Shown: piece by piece, positions 8,674 to 16,501 of the stretch
Position numbering within the stretch: the stretch's first letter is position 1
How the letters are laid out: each line of letters opens with the position of its first letter
NCBI GenBank assembly: GCA_963774935.1
Contig: CAVZGO010000001.1
Coordinates: 470,990 to 534,989 of the forward strand
Source: CAVZGO01 sp963774935
Lineage (GTDB): Bacteria > Chloroflexota > Anaerolineae > Anaerolineales > UBA4823
Length of the DNA stretch: 64,000 nt
Reading direction: 5' to 3'
Notes under the pieces: generated by a model
What the model saw: only the letters and a program-made list of their open reading frames with translations
Told to the model about the DNA's origin: nothing
The model's database searches: none
Position numbers and translations under genes: made by a program

Positions 8674-8880
8674 ATATTTATTTTGCTATTTGTCGATTTC
8701 TCTCGATTTGTATTAATCGCGTGTGGATGAAGAAGCTAATCAAAAAATGGAATTGGTGTTATATTAAAGAAAATGTGACCAAGGGATTATTCTAAAAATA
8801 TTCCAAGGTCACTTAACATAACCGCCATATATAGGGGTGACATAACATATAACCACCACTTTTAGGTGTTTAAAAAGTTA
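8674..8880. other. Right end of element, possible recombinase arm sites
   Basis: No gene. Related short words AACATAACC and AACATATAACCA (8844-8855) lie 25-60 bp from the right attachment repeat, and AACATATAACCA also occurs at 2121-2132. Short repeats near an att core are often integrase arm sites; here the evidence is only the repetition. Confidence 0.35.
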
Positions 8881-8952
8881 TGAGCGTGGAGGGACTCGAA
8901 CCCGCAACCAATGGCTTAAAAGGCCACTGCTCTGCCATTGAGCTACACGCCC
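8881..8952 (-). tRNA. tRNA-Lys(UUU), right copy with native promoter
   Basis: Identical to the copy at 374-445: cloverleaf with anticodon TTT in loop CTTTTAA, discriminator A, CCA not encoded. A good sigma-70 promoter lies upstream on the minus strand (8971-8999), so this is the copy most likely to be expressed. Confidence 0.95.
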
Positions 8953-8954
8953 GT
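8881..8954. repeat. Right attachment-site repeat (74 bp)
   Basis: A perfect repeat of 374-447, marking the right boundary of the integrated element. Confidence 0.9.
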
Positions 8955-8970
8955 TGATTATTCGGACTGC

Positions 8971-8999
8971 ATTCTATCACGCCTGTTACAGACCGTCAA
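8971..8999 (-). promoter_or_regulatory. Promoter of tRNA-Lys
   Basis: On the minus strand: TTGACG (8994-8999), 17-bp spacer, TAGAAT (8971-8976), 18 bp before the tRNA 5' end. Confidence 0.8.
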
Positions 9000-9037
9000 C
9001 AGCCCCGGTGTCGATCAATTTGAGGCGGGTCGATCCC

Positions 9038-9066
9038 TTGACTTTTCCAGCCAGGCTTGTTACCAT
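9038..9066 (+). promoter_or_regulatory. Likely promoter of thioredoxin gene
   Basis: TTGACT (9038-9043), 17-bp spacer, TACCAT (9061-9066), 26 bp before the ATG. Confidence 0.6.
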
Positions 9067-9092
9067 GACCAGGTTCATTACAGGAGGATTGA

Positions 9093-9419
9093 ATGGCTGA
9101 CATCCTAAAGACAAATCAAGAAAATTTCCCAAAAGACGTGCTTCAAGCAGAATTACCGGTACTGGTAGATTTTTCAGCGGTCTGGTGCAACCCCTGCAAA
9201 ATGCTGGATCCCATCGTTGAGCAGTTAGCTGCAGATTGGAACGGTAAGGTGAAAGTTGTCAAACTAGACGTTGACGAGAATCCGGATCTTGCCTATGAAT
9301 TCCAGGTGATGGGTGTTCCAACTCTGCTGCTATTTAAAGGTGGTCAACCGGTGGAGCGCGTCACCGGCTACGCCCCACGTGAGCGCCTGGAGAAAAGATT
9401 TCTTCATCATCTAACTTGA
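9093..9419 (+). CDS. trxA: Thioredoxin
   Basis: A 108-aa cytoplasmic thiol-disulfide oxidoreductase of the usual family length. The active site is WCNPC instead of the common WCGPC, within VDFSAVWCNPCKM. The conserved cis-proline segment is seen as GVPTLLLF and the family Asp/Val core as VKLDVDENP. AGGAGG stands 7 nt before the ATG. It is a single-gene unit: promoter upstream, strong terminator downstream. The Gly to Asn change next to the first cysteine occurs in some thioredoxin relatives and would be expected to shift the redox potential. Confidence 0.95.
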   Translation: MADILKTNQENFPKDVLQAELPVLVDFSAVWCNPCKMLDPIVEQLAADWNGKVKVVKLDVDENPDLAYEFQVMGVPTLLLFKGGQPVERVTGYAPRERLEKRFLHHLT

Positions 9420-9491
9420 TTCCATCCAGAATGACAGAAATTATTTGTTAGCGTCATCCTGGCCAATTTGATATACCAATCTCGATTAATT

Positions 9492-9530
9492 GAAGCGAGA
9501 GGAGTGTGATGCACCCCTCTCGCTTCTTTG
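9492..9530 (+). terminator. Intrinsic terminator after trxA
   Basis: An 11-bp perfect stem (GAAGCGAGAGG/CCTCTCGCTTC) with a 13-nt loop, followed by TTTGGTT. Confidence 0.75.
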
Positions 9531-9601
9531 GTTATGGTTAATATTTGTTTACTGATCAGGCTGGTGCTTTCCAGAAAATCTCATGCACACTTTCTATTAC
9601 T

Positions 9602-9634
9602 TGGTATAATCCACTATTGCAACCAGTCGCAATA
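9602..9634 (+). promoter_or_regulatory. Promoter and metal-regulator operator candidate
   Basis: An extended -10 element TGGTATAAT ends at 9610. Just downstream, over the expected transcription start, is the dyad TATTGC-N8-GCAATA (9615-9634). Its core TTGCAACCAGTCGCAA closely resembles the nickel-responsive Nur box (TTGCAA, 5 nt, TTGCAA) but with one base less in the spacer. It lies 16 bp before the Fur-family gene, so autoregulation of the whole metal-transport operon is plausible. Confidence 0.55.
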
Positions 9635-9649
9635 ACGAAAGATATCACA

Positions 9650-10084
9650 ATGACCAACATAAACGCTGCTAAACTTCGCGCCCAGGGCTTCCGGCTCACC
9701 CCTCAACGGCTGGCAATTCTGCGCATCCTGGATGAAAACAATACCCATATGACGCCACACGAAATTTGCCTGCAGGCACAAGCGGTTATGCCCGGCTTGA
9801 CGGAAGCTACCGTCTACCGAACGCTCAACTTTCTCACTGAGCAAGGTTTAATCCTGGCTGCACATGTCGGCAGCGGTCAGCTGGTTTACGAGAGCGCTGA
9901 ACATGCCCACCACCACTTGATTTGCCGCTGCTGTGGAGATAGCCACGAGATTGAGCATGCCGACCTTGCTGGGCTATACCAGTATTTCAAGTCCAGCACA
10001 GGTTATCAAATCGACAGCTTTCACGTTACCTTCTTTGGTATCTGCCCGGATTGTGCTAAAACTCAATCCTGCGAGAATGATTAA
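9650..10084 (+). CDS. Fur-family metal-responsive repressor
   Basis: A 144-aa regulator from ATG 9650. The N-terminal winged helix holds GFRLTPQRLAILRIL and the recognition region LTEATVYRTLNFL. The C-terminal dimer domain carries the metal ligands EHAHHHLICRCCG and a second CxxC (ICPDCAK), so a structural zinc site with two CxxC pairs is likely. It is followed after 20 bp by genes for a nickel/cobalt ECF transporter. Together with the Nur-like dyad in its own promoter, this favours a nickel or cobalt sensor (Nur type) over an iron or zinc sensor, but the sensed metal is an inference. Confidence 0.87.
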   Translation: MTNINAAKLRAQGFRLTPQRLAILRILDENNTHMTPHEICLQAQAVMPGLTEATVYRTLNFLTEQGLILAAHVGSGQLVYESAEHAHHHLICRCCGDSHEIEHADLAGLYQYFKSSTGYQIDSFHVTFFGICPDCAKTQSCEND

Positions 10085-10104
10085 TCCGTAGGAAGGAGAA
10101 TAAT

Positions 10105-11061
10105 ATGCATTACTCACCTGCACCCATGCACATCCCCGATGGTTTTCTATCCGTGGGTGTATCGATTATCTTATGGATCATTTCCATTGTGGTTATTGGC
10201 TACGCTCTTCGTCGGGTCAGCCAGGATATTGGAGAGCGCCAGGTACCCTTGATGGGCGTACTGGCTGCGGCGATTTTCGCCGGTCAGATGCTCAACTTCA
10301 CCGTTGCTGGTGGGACTTCGGGACATTTGATGGGCGCAGCGATCGCGGTAATCTTACTGGGTCCATGGGCAGCCATCCTGGTGATGACCAGCGTCGTCGC
10401 CATCCAGGCTTTAATCTTCCAGGACGGCGGCTTGCTCGTGCTCGGTAGCAATATTTTTAACATGGCTATCATTGGCGTGGCAGTGTCATACTTTGTATAC
10501 ACAACCATCCGGCGCCTGGCAGGCGGTCGAAACTGGGGGATTTTTGTTGGAGGATTTCTGGCTGCCTGGACATCTATTGTAATCGCGTCGCTGGCTGCAG
10601 CACTTGAGCTGGCGCTCTCAGGCACATCCCCGGCAAATATCGCCGTCCTTGCGATGGGCGGTATTCACGCATTGATAGGCATTGGTGAAGGATTAATTAC
10701 CGTTGGTGTGTTAGCTTTTGTCAAGGCAGCGCGACCAGACCTGCTGGGTGAACAAACACGCAAACAAGTCGGTGGCTGGGCGGTTTGGGCAGTAGGCTTG
10801 CTGCTTGCCTTGGGGTTAGCCATTCTCTCTCCTTTGGCCTCGGCTCACCCAGATGGCCTGGAATGGGTGGCTGAACAGAAAGGCTTCCTGGATACTGCAC
10901 AAGGATCTGCCTACAGCATAATCCCTGACTATGTCTTCCCGGGCATCTCGAATGAAGCATTAGCGACCATCGTAGCCGGGATAATCGGTGTCCTGCTGGT
11001 CTTCCTGGTCGCGGTTGGCATCGGCTACGCCCGGCGCAAACGCACAGTGACTGGAGACTGA
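10105..11061 (+). CDS. cbiM: ECF-type Ni/Co transporter substrate protein CbiM with PDGLE tail
   Basis: The membrane substrate-binding component of a nickel/cobalt uptake system. It holds the family signature MHIPDGFL, where the N-terminal Met-His pair binds the metal, and GQMLNFTVAGGTSGHLMG. About eight hydrophobic spans follow. The C-terminus (about residues 245-318) has the AHPDGLEW motif and a final span, a CbiN/PDGLE-like domain fused in one chain. ATG 10105 has GGAAGGAG 6 nt upstream, but the family N-terminus matches the second ATG at 10126; use of 10105 would add seven residues before the metal-binding Met-His. The gene lies between the regulator and cbiQ. Confidence 0.92.
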   Translation: MHYSPAPMHIPDGFLSVGVSIILWIISIVVIGYALRRVSQDIGERQVPLMGVLAAAIFAGQMLNFTVAGGTSGHLMGAAIAVILLGPWAAILVMTSVVAIQALIFQDGGLLVLGSNIFNMAIIGVAVSYFVYTTIRRLAGGRNWGIFVGGFLAAWTSIVIASLAAALELALSGTSPANIAVLAMGGIHALIGIGEGLITVGVLAFVKAARPDLLGEQTRKQVGGWAVWAVGLLLALGLAILSPLASAHPDGLEWVAEQKGFLDTAQGSAYSIIPDYVFPGISNEALATIVAGIIGVLLVFLVAVGIGYARRKRTVTGD

Positions 11062-11071
11062 CCAGACAGCC

Positions 11072-11875
11072 ATGCACGCTCACTTCCTGGACCCATACCG
11101 CCCGCGTTCCAGCCTATATCACCGTCTGGATGCGCGGGTTAAGCTGGTCTTTAGCCTGGCTTTCATTCTCACCAGTGCACTGATCCCGCACGGCGCATGG
11201 CCAGCTTACATTTTATTGTTTACTGTTGCAATAATCGTCGAGCTTCTTTCCGACCTTGGGGTTGGTTACGTTCTGAAGCGCTCGGTCCTGGCGCTGCCGT
11301 TTGTATTAGCTGCGCTGCCTGTTATCTTTACCTACCAGCATGGGGATGTGGTGTTCACGATATCCATCGGATCCTGGACTTTACAGGCATATTCCGGTGG
11401 GGTGGAGCGTTTCATCAGTGTGGCGTTAAAATCCTGGCTTTCACTACAAGTGGCTATTGTTCTGGCAGCCAGCACTCCCTTCCCAGATTTGCTGAGGGCT
11501 ATGCGCGCCATCCACATTCCACGCCTGATCGTGGCAATCTTCGGACTGATGTGGCGCTACTTATTCGTGCTTGTAGACGAAGCGCTGCGCTTGATGCGTG
11601 CCCGCGCCTCCCGCAGCAGCCACTCAGACCAGGCAGGTTTCAAACCAGGTGGCAGCGTTGTCTGGCGGGCGCGTGTTACAGGCGGCATGGCAGGCAGTTT
11701 ATTTCTGCGCGGCATCGAGCGCAGCGATCGCATCTACATGGCAATGCTTTCCCGTGGTTATGACGGCGAAATCCGCACCTTTCCGCTACCTCAACTCTCT
11801 GCGCTGGACCGTGTTTTCTTGTTTGGCGGACTCGCCTTCCTCGGACTGTTGCTTATATTAGCATACCTGCTTTAG
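11072..11875 (+). CDS. cbiQ: ECF transporter transmembrane protein CbiQ
   Basis: A 267-aa membrane coupling component of the Ni/Co transporter. It starts with the family pattern HFLDPYRPRSSLYHRLDARVKL, broken here as RSSLYHRLDARVKL for the conserved part, then has five to six spans. The coupling helices that touch the ATPase are visible near RAMRAIHIPR and the RARASRSS region. It begins 10 bp after cbiM and ends 13 bp before cbiO. Confidence 0.92.
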   Translation: MHAHFLDPYRPRSSLYHRLDARVKLVFSLAFILTSALIPHGAWPAYILLFTVAIIVELLSDLGVGYVLKRSVLALPFVLAALPVIFTYQHGDVVFTISIGSWTLQAYSGGVERFISVALKSWLSLQVAIVLAASTPFPDLLRAMRAIHIPRLIVAIFGLMWRYLFVLVDEALRLMRARASRSSHSDQAGFKPGGSVVWRARVTGGMAGSLFLRGIERSDRIYMAMLSRGYDGEIRTFPLPQLSALDRVFLFGGLAFLGLLLILAYLL

Positions 11876-11888
11876 GAATAAAAGACAA

Positions 11889-12599
11889 ATGCACCATTCT
11901 ATTATTGTTGAAAACCTTTCTTTCGCCTATCCAGACGGTCACACCGCGCTGAATAACGTCTCGTTGACGATCCAGCCATGTGAAAAAGTTGCCCTGGTGG
12001 GTCCTAACGGGGCTGGGAAATCTACACTGATCCTGCATCTCAACGGTATTTTGACTGGCAATGGACACGTCCATGTTGCAGGTCTCGACCTGAACACAAA
12101 GAACCTGGCACAGGTGCGCGGCCGGGTGGGAATGGTTTTTCAATCTCCAGACGATCAGCTTTTTTCACCCACAGTATTCGATGATGTCGCCTTTGGTCCC
12201 TTATACCAGGGCTTGCCGGCTGATGAAGTAAGGAATCGCGTCAAAGAAGCGCTGGAAGTCGTGCGTATGGGCGATTACATCCAGCGTGTCTCTCACCACC
12301 TGAGCATGGGTGAAAAGAAACGGATTGCCATTGCTACGGTGCTCTCGATGAAGCCAGAGATCCTGGTGCTCGACGAACCTACCGCAGGATTAGATCCCCG
12401 CGCCCGGCGCACACTGATCCGCCTGCTGGATGAACTGCCCATCACGATGCTAGTTTCAACGCATGATATGCTGATGGTGCGAGAGCTGTTCCCCCGCATG
12501 GTGATTATGGATGAAGGTGAGATTGTCGCCGACGGGTCTACTCAGGATCTGCTTGCTGACGAGGGACTGCTGAGCGCCCACGGGCTTGAGAGACCATAA
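11889..12599 (+). CDS. cbiO: ECF transporter ATPase CbiO
   Basis: The ATP-binding subunit, 236 aa. It shows Walker A GPNGAGKST, the Q-loop in VFQSPDDQL, the signature LSMGEKKR (a slight variant of LSGGQ, common in CbiO), Walker B ILVLDEPTAGLD and the switch His in STHDM. It drives metal uptake with CbiM and CbiQ. Last gene of the four-gene unit; a bidirectional terminator follows. Confidence 0.94.
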   Translation: MHHSIIVENLSFAYPDGHTALNNVSLTIQPCEKVALVGPNGAGKSTLILHLNGILTGNGHVHVAGLDLNTKNLAQVRGRVGMVFQSPDDQLFSPTVFDDVAFGPLYQGLPADEVRNRVKEALEVVRMGDYIQRVSHHLSMGEKKRIAIATVLSMKPEILVLDEPTAGLDPRARRTLIRLLDELPITMLVSTHDMLMVRELFPRMVIMDEGEIVADGSTQDLLADEGLLSAHGLERP

Positions 12600-12625
12600 A
12601 ACCCCGATCGATAAAGAAATAAAAT

Positions 12626-12664
12626 AATCTGGCTGTCCAAACAAGACGTTCGGACAGCCAGATT
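12626..12664. terminator. Bidirectional terminator between cbiO and metK
   Basis: A 13-bp perfect stem AATCTGGCTGTCC/GGACAGCCAGATT with T-rich sequence after it on plus (TTTTCATT) and on minus (ATTTTATTTC). It separates convergent genes. Confidence 0.85.
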
Positions 12665-12697
12665 TTCATTAAACCTGACTTCAGAGATTCAGAAATA

Positions 12698-13948
12698 TCA
12701 ATCTGCAGCAACCGGGAGCTCTACTCGCTTCGATTGAGTTATTCCAGCTGCCTTGCGCAGCAGCTCAGCTTTATTCGTTCGCTCCCAGGGCAGATCCAGA
12801 TCATCTCGGCCGAAATGGCCGTAAGTGGCAGTTTGCTGGTAAATCGGGCGGCGTAAATCCAGATCGCGAATGATCGCCCCAGGGCGCAGGTCAAAGTACC
12901 GCGTAACGAGGCGAGCAATTTGGTCATCCGAGATGGCGCCTGTGCCAAAAGTCTCAACATTGACGCTCAACGGGTGAGCAACACCGATGGCATAAGCCAC
13001 CTGGATTTCACAACGTTCAGCGAGTCCGGCAGCAACAACATTTTTGGCTGCCCAGCGGGCGGCATATGCAGCTGAGCGATCAACCTTTGTGGGATCTTTA
13101 CCGCTGAATGCACCGCCGCCATGACGTCCCATCCCGCCATAGCTATCCACGATGATTTTGCGCCCAGTCACTCCGGCATCACCCTGGGGTCCACCGATCA
13201 CAAAGCGTCCAGTGGGATTGACAAAGATTTTCAAACGCTCGTCAACCATATCCTTGGGCAGCACCGGGCGGATGACATGCTCGATCAAAGCACTTCGAAT
13301 CGTCTCCTGGTTAACTTCAGGGGCGTGCTGGGTGCTGATCAACACCGTATCGACACGCTTCGGTCTGCCGTAGCTGTATTCAATCGTCACCTGGGTTTTT
13401 CCGTCCGGACGCAGCCAGGGCAGGGTGCCGTTCTTGCGCACTTCCGACAACCGCCGGGCAAGTTTATGTGCCAGGTAAATCGGCATCGGCATTAAGGTCT
13501 CAGTTTCGTTGCAGGCATAGCCGAACATCATCCCCTGGTCGCCAGCACCGATTTCGTCAACCTCGGTCTCACTCACGCCGCGATTTTTCAATTCCATAGC
13601 AACGTTCACACCCATGGCAATATCGCCTGATTGCTTGGCAATGGCTACCAGCACCCCACAACTATTACCATCAAAGCCCTTCTCGCTGTTATCAAAACCA
13701 ATATCCGTAATCACCTTACGCGCCAGCTCGTCAAAGTTAATGTGGGCATTGGTCGTGATCTCACCCAGCAGCATCACAAAACCTGTTTTGGCTGCCGTCT
13801 CGCATGCTACTCGCGAGGTCGGATCCTGAGCCAGGCAGGCATCTAAGACTGCGTCGCTGATCTGGTCGCAAATCTTATCTGGATGCCCTTCTGTCACCGA
13901 TTCGGATGTGAAGAAAAGGCTGGGTGAATTCATAAATGTGTTTGTCAT
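12698..13948 (-). CDS. metK: S-adenosylmethionine synthetase
   Basis: Makes SAM from methionine and ATP in the cytoplasm. It is 416 aa, slightly longer than E. coli MetK (384 aa). The N-terminal ATP/methionine motif is ESVTEGHPDK, followed by the GAGDQG hexapeptide and the P-loop-like GGGAFSGKDPTKVDRS with its Lys/Asp ligands. GGAGG lies 6 nt before the ATG. Transcription is controlled by the SAM-I riboswitch and terminator at 13972-14132, giving feedback by its own product. Confidence 0.96.
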   Translation of the reverse strand: MTNTFMNSPSLFFTSESVTEGHPDKICDQISDAVLDACLAQDPTSRVACETAAKTGFVMLLGEITTNAHINFDELARKVITDIGFDNSEKGFDGNSCGVLVAIAKQSGDIAMGVNVAMELKNRGVSETEVDEIGAGDQGMMFGYACNETETLMPMPIYLAHKLARRLSEVRKNGTLPWLRPDGKTQVTIEYSYGRPKRVDTVLISTQHAPEVNQETIRSALIEHVIRPVLPKDMVDERLKIFVNPTGRFVIGGPQGDAGVTGRKIIVDSYGGMGRHGGGAFSGKDPTKVDRSAAYAARWAAKNVVAAGLAERCEIQVAYAIGVAHPLSVNVETFGTGAISDDQIARLVTRYFDLRPGAIIRDLDLRRPIYQQTATYGHFGRDDLDLPWERTNKAELLRKAAGITQSKRVELPVAAD

Positions 13949-13971
13949 ACATTACCTCCGAGTTTAAGAAA

Positions 13972-14004
13972 ATTGCCCTTTCCGGAAATCAAAGAAAGGG
14001 CAAT
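13972..14004 (-). terminator. Riboswitch-controlled terminator of metK
   Basis: On the minus strand ATTGCCCTTTC pairs with GAAAGGGCAAT and is followed by a U-rich run (TTTTCTT). It lies between the SAM-I aptamer and the metK ribosome site, the expected expression platform. Confidence 0.8.
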
Positions 14005-14023
14005 ACGCGTACGCATCTACGCC

Positions 14024-14132
14024 CTCTCATCTTCCAGAACTTCCTCTGCCGGAATTGGCACCTTCCACTTTGTACTTCGTGGGGTTGCCGAGGCTTCATC
14101 GGGCCGATCCCTCCGCCTCTCTGGATAAGAGT
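14024..14132 (-). promoter_or_regulatory. SAM-I riboswitch (S-box)
   Basis: On the minus strand the aptamer opens with CTCTTATCCAGAGAGGCGGA, continues with GGGAxCGGCCCGATGAAGCC and CGGCAACC, then GGTGCCAATTCC and closes with GATGAGAG, the full set of conserved S-box blocks in order. SAM binding should favour the terminator at 13972-14004 and stop metK transcription. Confidence 0.95.
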
Positions 14133-14162
14133 ACCGTTTAGGGCTATCAAATTATGCCAATT

Positions 14163-14191
14163 ATCATACCACGATCAAAATTCGTTGTCAA
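14163..14191 (-). promoter_or_regulatory. Promoter of metK / SAM riboswitch
   Basis: Minus strand: TTGACA (14186-14191), 17-bp spacer, TATGAT (14163-14168). It overlaps the last codon of lysK and starts transcription about 25 bp before the aptamer. Confidence 0.85.
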
Positions 14192-15349
14192 CCGCGATTA
14201 CAGGAAAATTCGGGCTTGATTGAGTTAAATAGTCCGGTTAAAACATTCACCAAAACCCGTACCGCATAATCATATTCAATCAGAGAGAGATGCTCATTGG
14301 GCGTATGATCGAGGCTCGAATCCCCAGGGCCGTAAGCAAGCGCTGGACATTTCCAGGCTGGCGCTGCCAGGTTGATATCCGAAGTGCCAGTTTTGAGCAC
14401 AAATCCCGGCTTACCTCCTTCGGAACGGATGCCCGCCAGGAATGAGCGAGCCAAAATTGTGTTCTTTTCTGCCTGAAAGGCTGGGATTGGGATTCCTGGC
14501 ATTTCTAAGGCAGCAGAGCCAGCCCAAGTTTGCATCATACTCAGCAGCTCGATTGGCGCCAGGTCTGCAGGTAAACGAGCATTGATTTGCAGACTCGCTG
14601 TAGTTTCGTTCTCGTCTTCACAGAGTTAATGTTACGCAGTGTCAGCTGTAATCGGTCGAACTGCCGAACTCCGCTCCAGATTAAATACCGCAGCTTGTTT
14701 CTGAAGCCTTTGCCAGACAGAAAATGCAGCTTCACTGGCGGTTTCAAGCCCGCTTGCACTATGTGCCTGCGACCGCCGAACGGTCAGTTGCACCAGACGC
14801 TGCCTGTATCCCAGTGTGATGCGATCCCACTGGCTGGGTTCACCTACAATTAACCAGGCACCCCGGCGCTGCCTTTATACCCCAGTGTGATTCGATCCCA
14901 CTGGCTTGGCTCACCAACAACCAAGAAATTTGGCGAAAAGCACGGCAAAAGGGCCCTTACCCGCGCGAATCACCCTCCTCATCTACTGCTCCGATGACCA
15001 CCACCTGCCAGTCGGGCGGAGGGAGGACCTGCACCGCAGCATCCACAAAAGCCGCCAGGGATCCTTTTGCATCCACCGTACCCCTGCCGTAGAAATTATC
15101 TCCCTCCAGGCGGATAGGGATCTCTCCTGGGACGGTATCTATATGACCGAGCAGAACCATCTGACGGGAGCCTTTACCGCGCCTGCCGATCACATTTCCG
15201 GTATGGTCGATGAGCGCAGAATCAAAATCTAAGCGTTCCATATACTGGAGCAGCCAGCGTGCTGCATCATCTTCGTTCCCTGTTGGGCTGTACTGCTGGA
15301 CGAGACCAAGCAGTGTCTGCAGGCACTTTACTCTGCCACGGGAGCACAC
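14188..15349 (-). pseudogene. lysK: LysK, [LysW]-lysine hydrolase, multiply broken
   Basis: The last enzyme of the LysW pathway releases lysine from LysW-gamma-lysine. It is an M20-type metallohydrolase. The N-part (14957-15349) has the metal-binding GHIDTVPG and GRGTVDAKG with the base pair DEEGDSRG. The middle (about 14541-14940) contains GEPSQWDRITLGY twice, from a diverged 68-bp tandem duplication (14813-14853 and 14881-14921). The C-part (14188-14538) holds KTGTSDINL and the final SLDHTPNEHLSL metal site. At least three frame changes occur, near 14945, within the duplication, and near 14625. All catalytic regions are present, so a mis-assembled or chimeric consensus is a serious alternative to a true pseudogene. 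Confidence 0.8.
14813..14921. repeat. Diverged 68-bp tandem duplication in lysK
   Basis: The 41-base segments 14813-14853 and 14881-14921 align with about 10-15% mismatch, including changes in codon third positions. Both encode the same GEPSQWDRITLGY peptide. The offset of 68 bp is not a multiple of three, so the frame is lost. Confidence 0.8.
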
Positions 15350-16501
15350 AGCACCTCATCCAAAGTCGCAATTACCTGCTCAATCTGGGGATAGGAAATA
15401 ACCAGCGGCGGCAATAGACGGATGACATTAAGCCCTGCAGGCAGAGCCAGCACTCCTTTTTCCATTAATGCCTGGAGATACGGTGTTACTTTATGTTTAA
15501 TTTCTATACCTACCATTAATCCCAGACCGCGAATTTCTCGTACCACAGGCGATTCAATTTTTCGCAAGCCAGCAAGCAGAACCTCACCTTTGTCGGCTGC
15601 CTGCTGCGGAAGACGTTCGTCCTTCAACACCTGAATAGCAGCCAGCGCCGCAGCACACGCCAGTGGATTACCACCAAAGGTAGAGCCATGTACACCTGAA
15701 GGCAGCATGCCAACTCGATCCCCAATTAATACTGCTCCCATCGGGATTCCCCCGGCAATCGATTTTGCCAGGCACAGGAAATCAGGCTCTAGCATGTGGT
15801 GCTCCAGGGCAAACATACGCCCGGTGCGACCGAATCCGGTTTGGACCTCATCAAGAATCAGCAGAGCCCCACGCTCGGCGACACATTGCCTGAGCCCCCA
15901 GCAGGTAATCCCGTTCACCCAGATAGACCCCGCCCTCCCCTTGCACCACTTCCAGCAGCACTGCAGCGGTCTGGTCGTTCACCATCTCATTCAACCGCTC
16001 CAGATTGTTATAAGGGGTATGCACAAACCCGGGCACCAGTGGTTCAAACGGCTCCCGGTATTTCTTATTCCACGTGGCAGAAAGTGCCCCGAAGGTCCGT
16101 CCGTGAAACCCTCTCATGGCTGCTATAACCATCGAGCGACCTGTAGCAAGCCGGGCGAATTTAATCGCCGCTTCCACTGCTTCAGTTCCAGAATTGCACA
16201 GGAACACTCGCTCCATGCCCACTGGCGCCAGTGAAACCAGACGCGCGGCCAGCTCCGCTCGGATGGGGTTGTAAAACATTTCCGGCAACGAGATCAGGGT
16301 GTGTGCCTGCTGGGCAATTGCCTCAGCCACAACAGGGTGGCAGTGCCCCAGATTGGCGGTGCCCTGCCCGCCTACACAGTCAATATATGATTTACCATCC
16401 GCATCGAAGAGCAGTGCCCCAGCTCCGCTTACGATCGTCAATGGACGCTTGGTATACACACCACTGCTATGTTTGTCCTCAAGCTCCATAATTGCTGTCA
16501 T
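15328..16501 (-). pseudogene. lysJ: LysJ, [LysW]-aminoadipate semialdehyde aminotransferase, frame-broken
   Basis: A class-III PLP aminotransferase that aminates the LysW-bound semialdehyde. The N-part (15851-16501) shows LFDADGKSYIDCVGGQG and the PLP phosphate loop CNSGTEAVEAAIKFAR. The C-part (15328-15918) shows LILDEVQTGFGRTG, the PLP lysine region FLCLAKSIAGG, and STFGGNPLACAAA. The break is in a run of five G on the coding strand (plus 15895-15899); with four G the two frames join perfectly (GERDYLLG to LRQCVAERG). This is a single homopolymer indel, most likely an artefact. It overlaps lysK and lysZ by a few bases. Confidence 0.9.

Larger units (their letters stand above)
374..8954. mobile_element. 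Integrative element in tRNA-Lys, about 8.5 kb
   Basis: The segment is bounded by perfect 74-bp direct repeats (374-447 and 8881-8954), each holding a whole tRNA-Lys gene. A tyrosine recombinase begins about 90 bp inside the left repeat, and a second recombinase lies in the middle. The interior is more AT-rich than the flanks and carries mostly unrecognised genes plus a methyltransferase-nuclease fusion. This is the standard structure of a genomic island or integrative element placed by a tyrosine recombinase into a tRNA gene. No relaxase, conjugation gene, capsid or terminase gene is recognisable, so how it moves between cells is unknown. The right repeat keeps a good tRNA promoter, so it is probably the original upstream half of the chromosomal gene. 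Confidence 0.88.

Noticed and set aside
13121..13495. Plus-strand ORF of 124 codons opposite metK
   Set aside because: Antisense shadow of a fully conserved gene.
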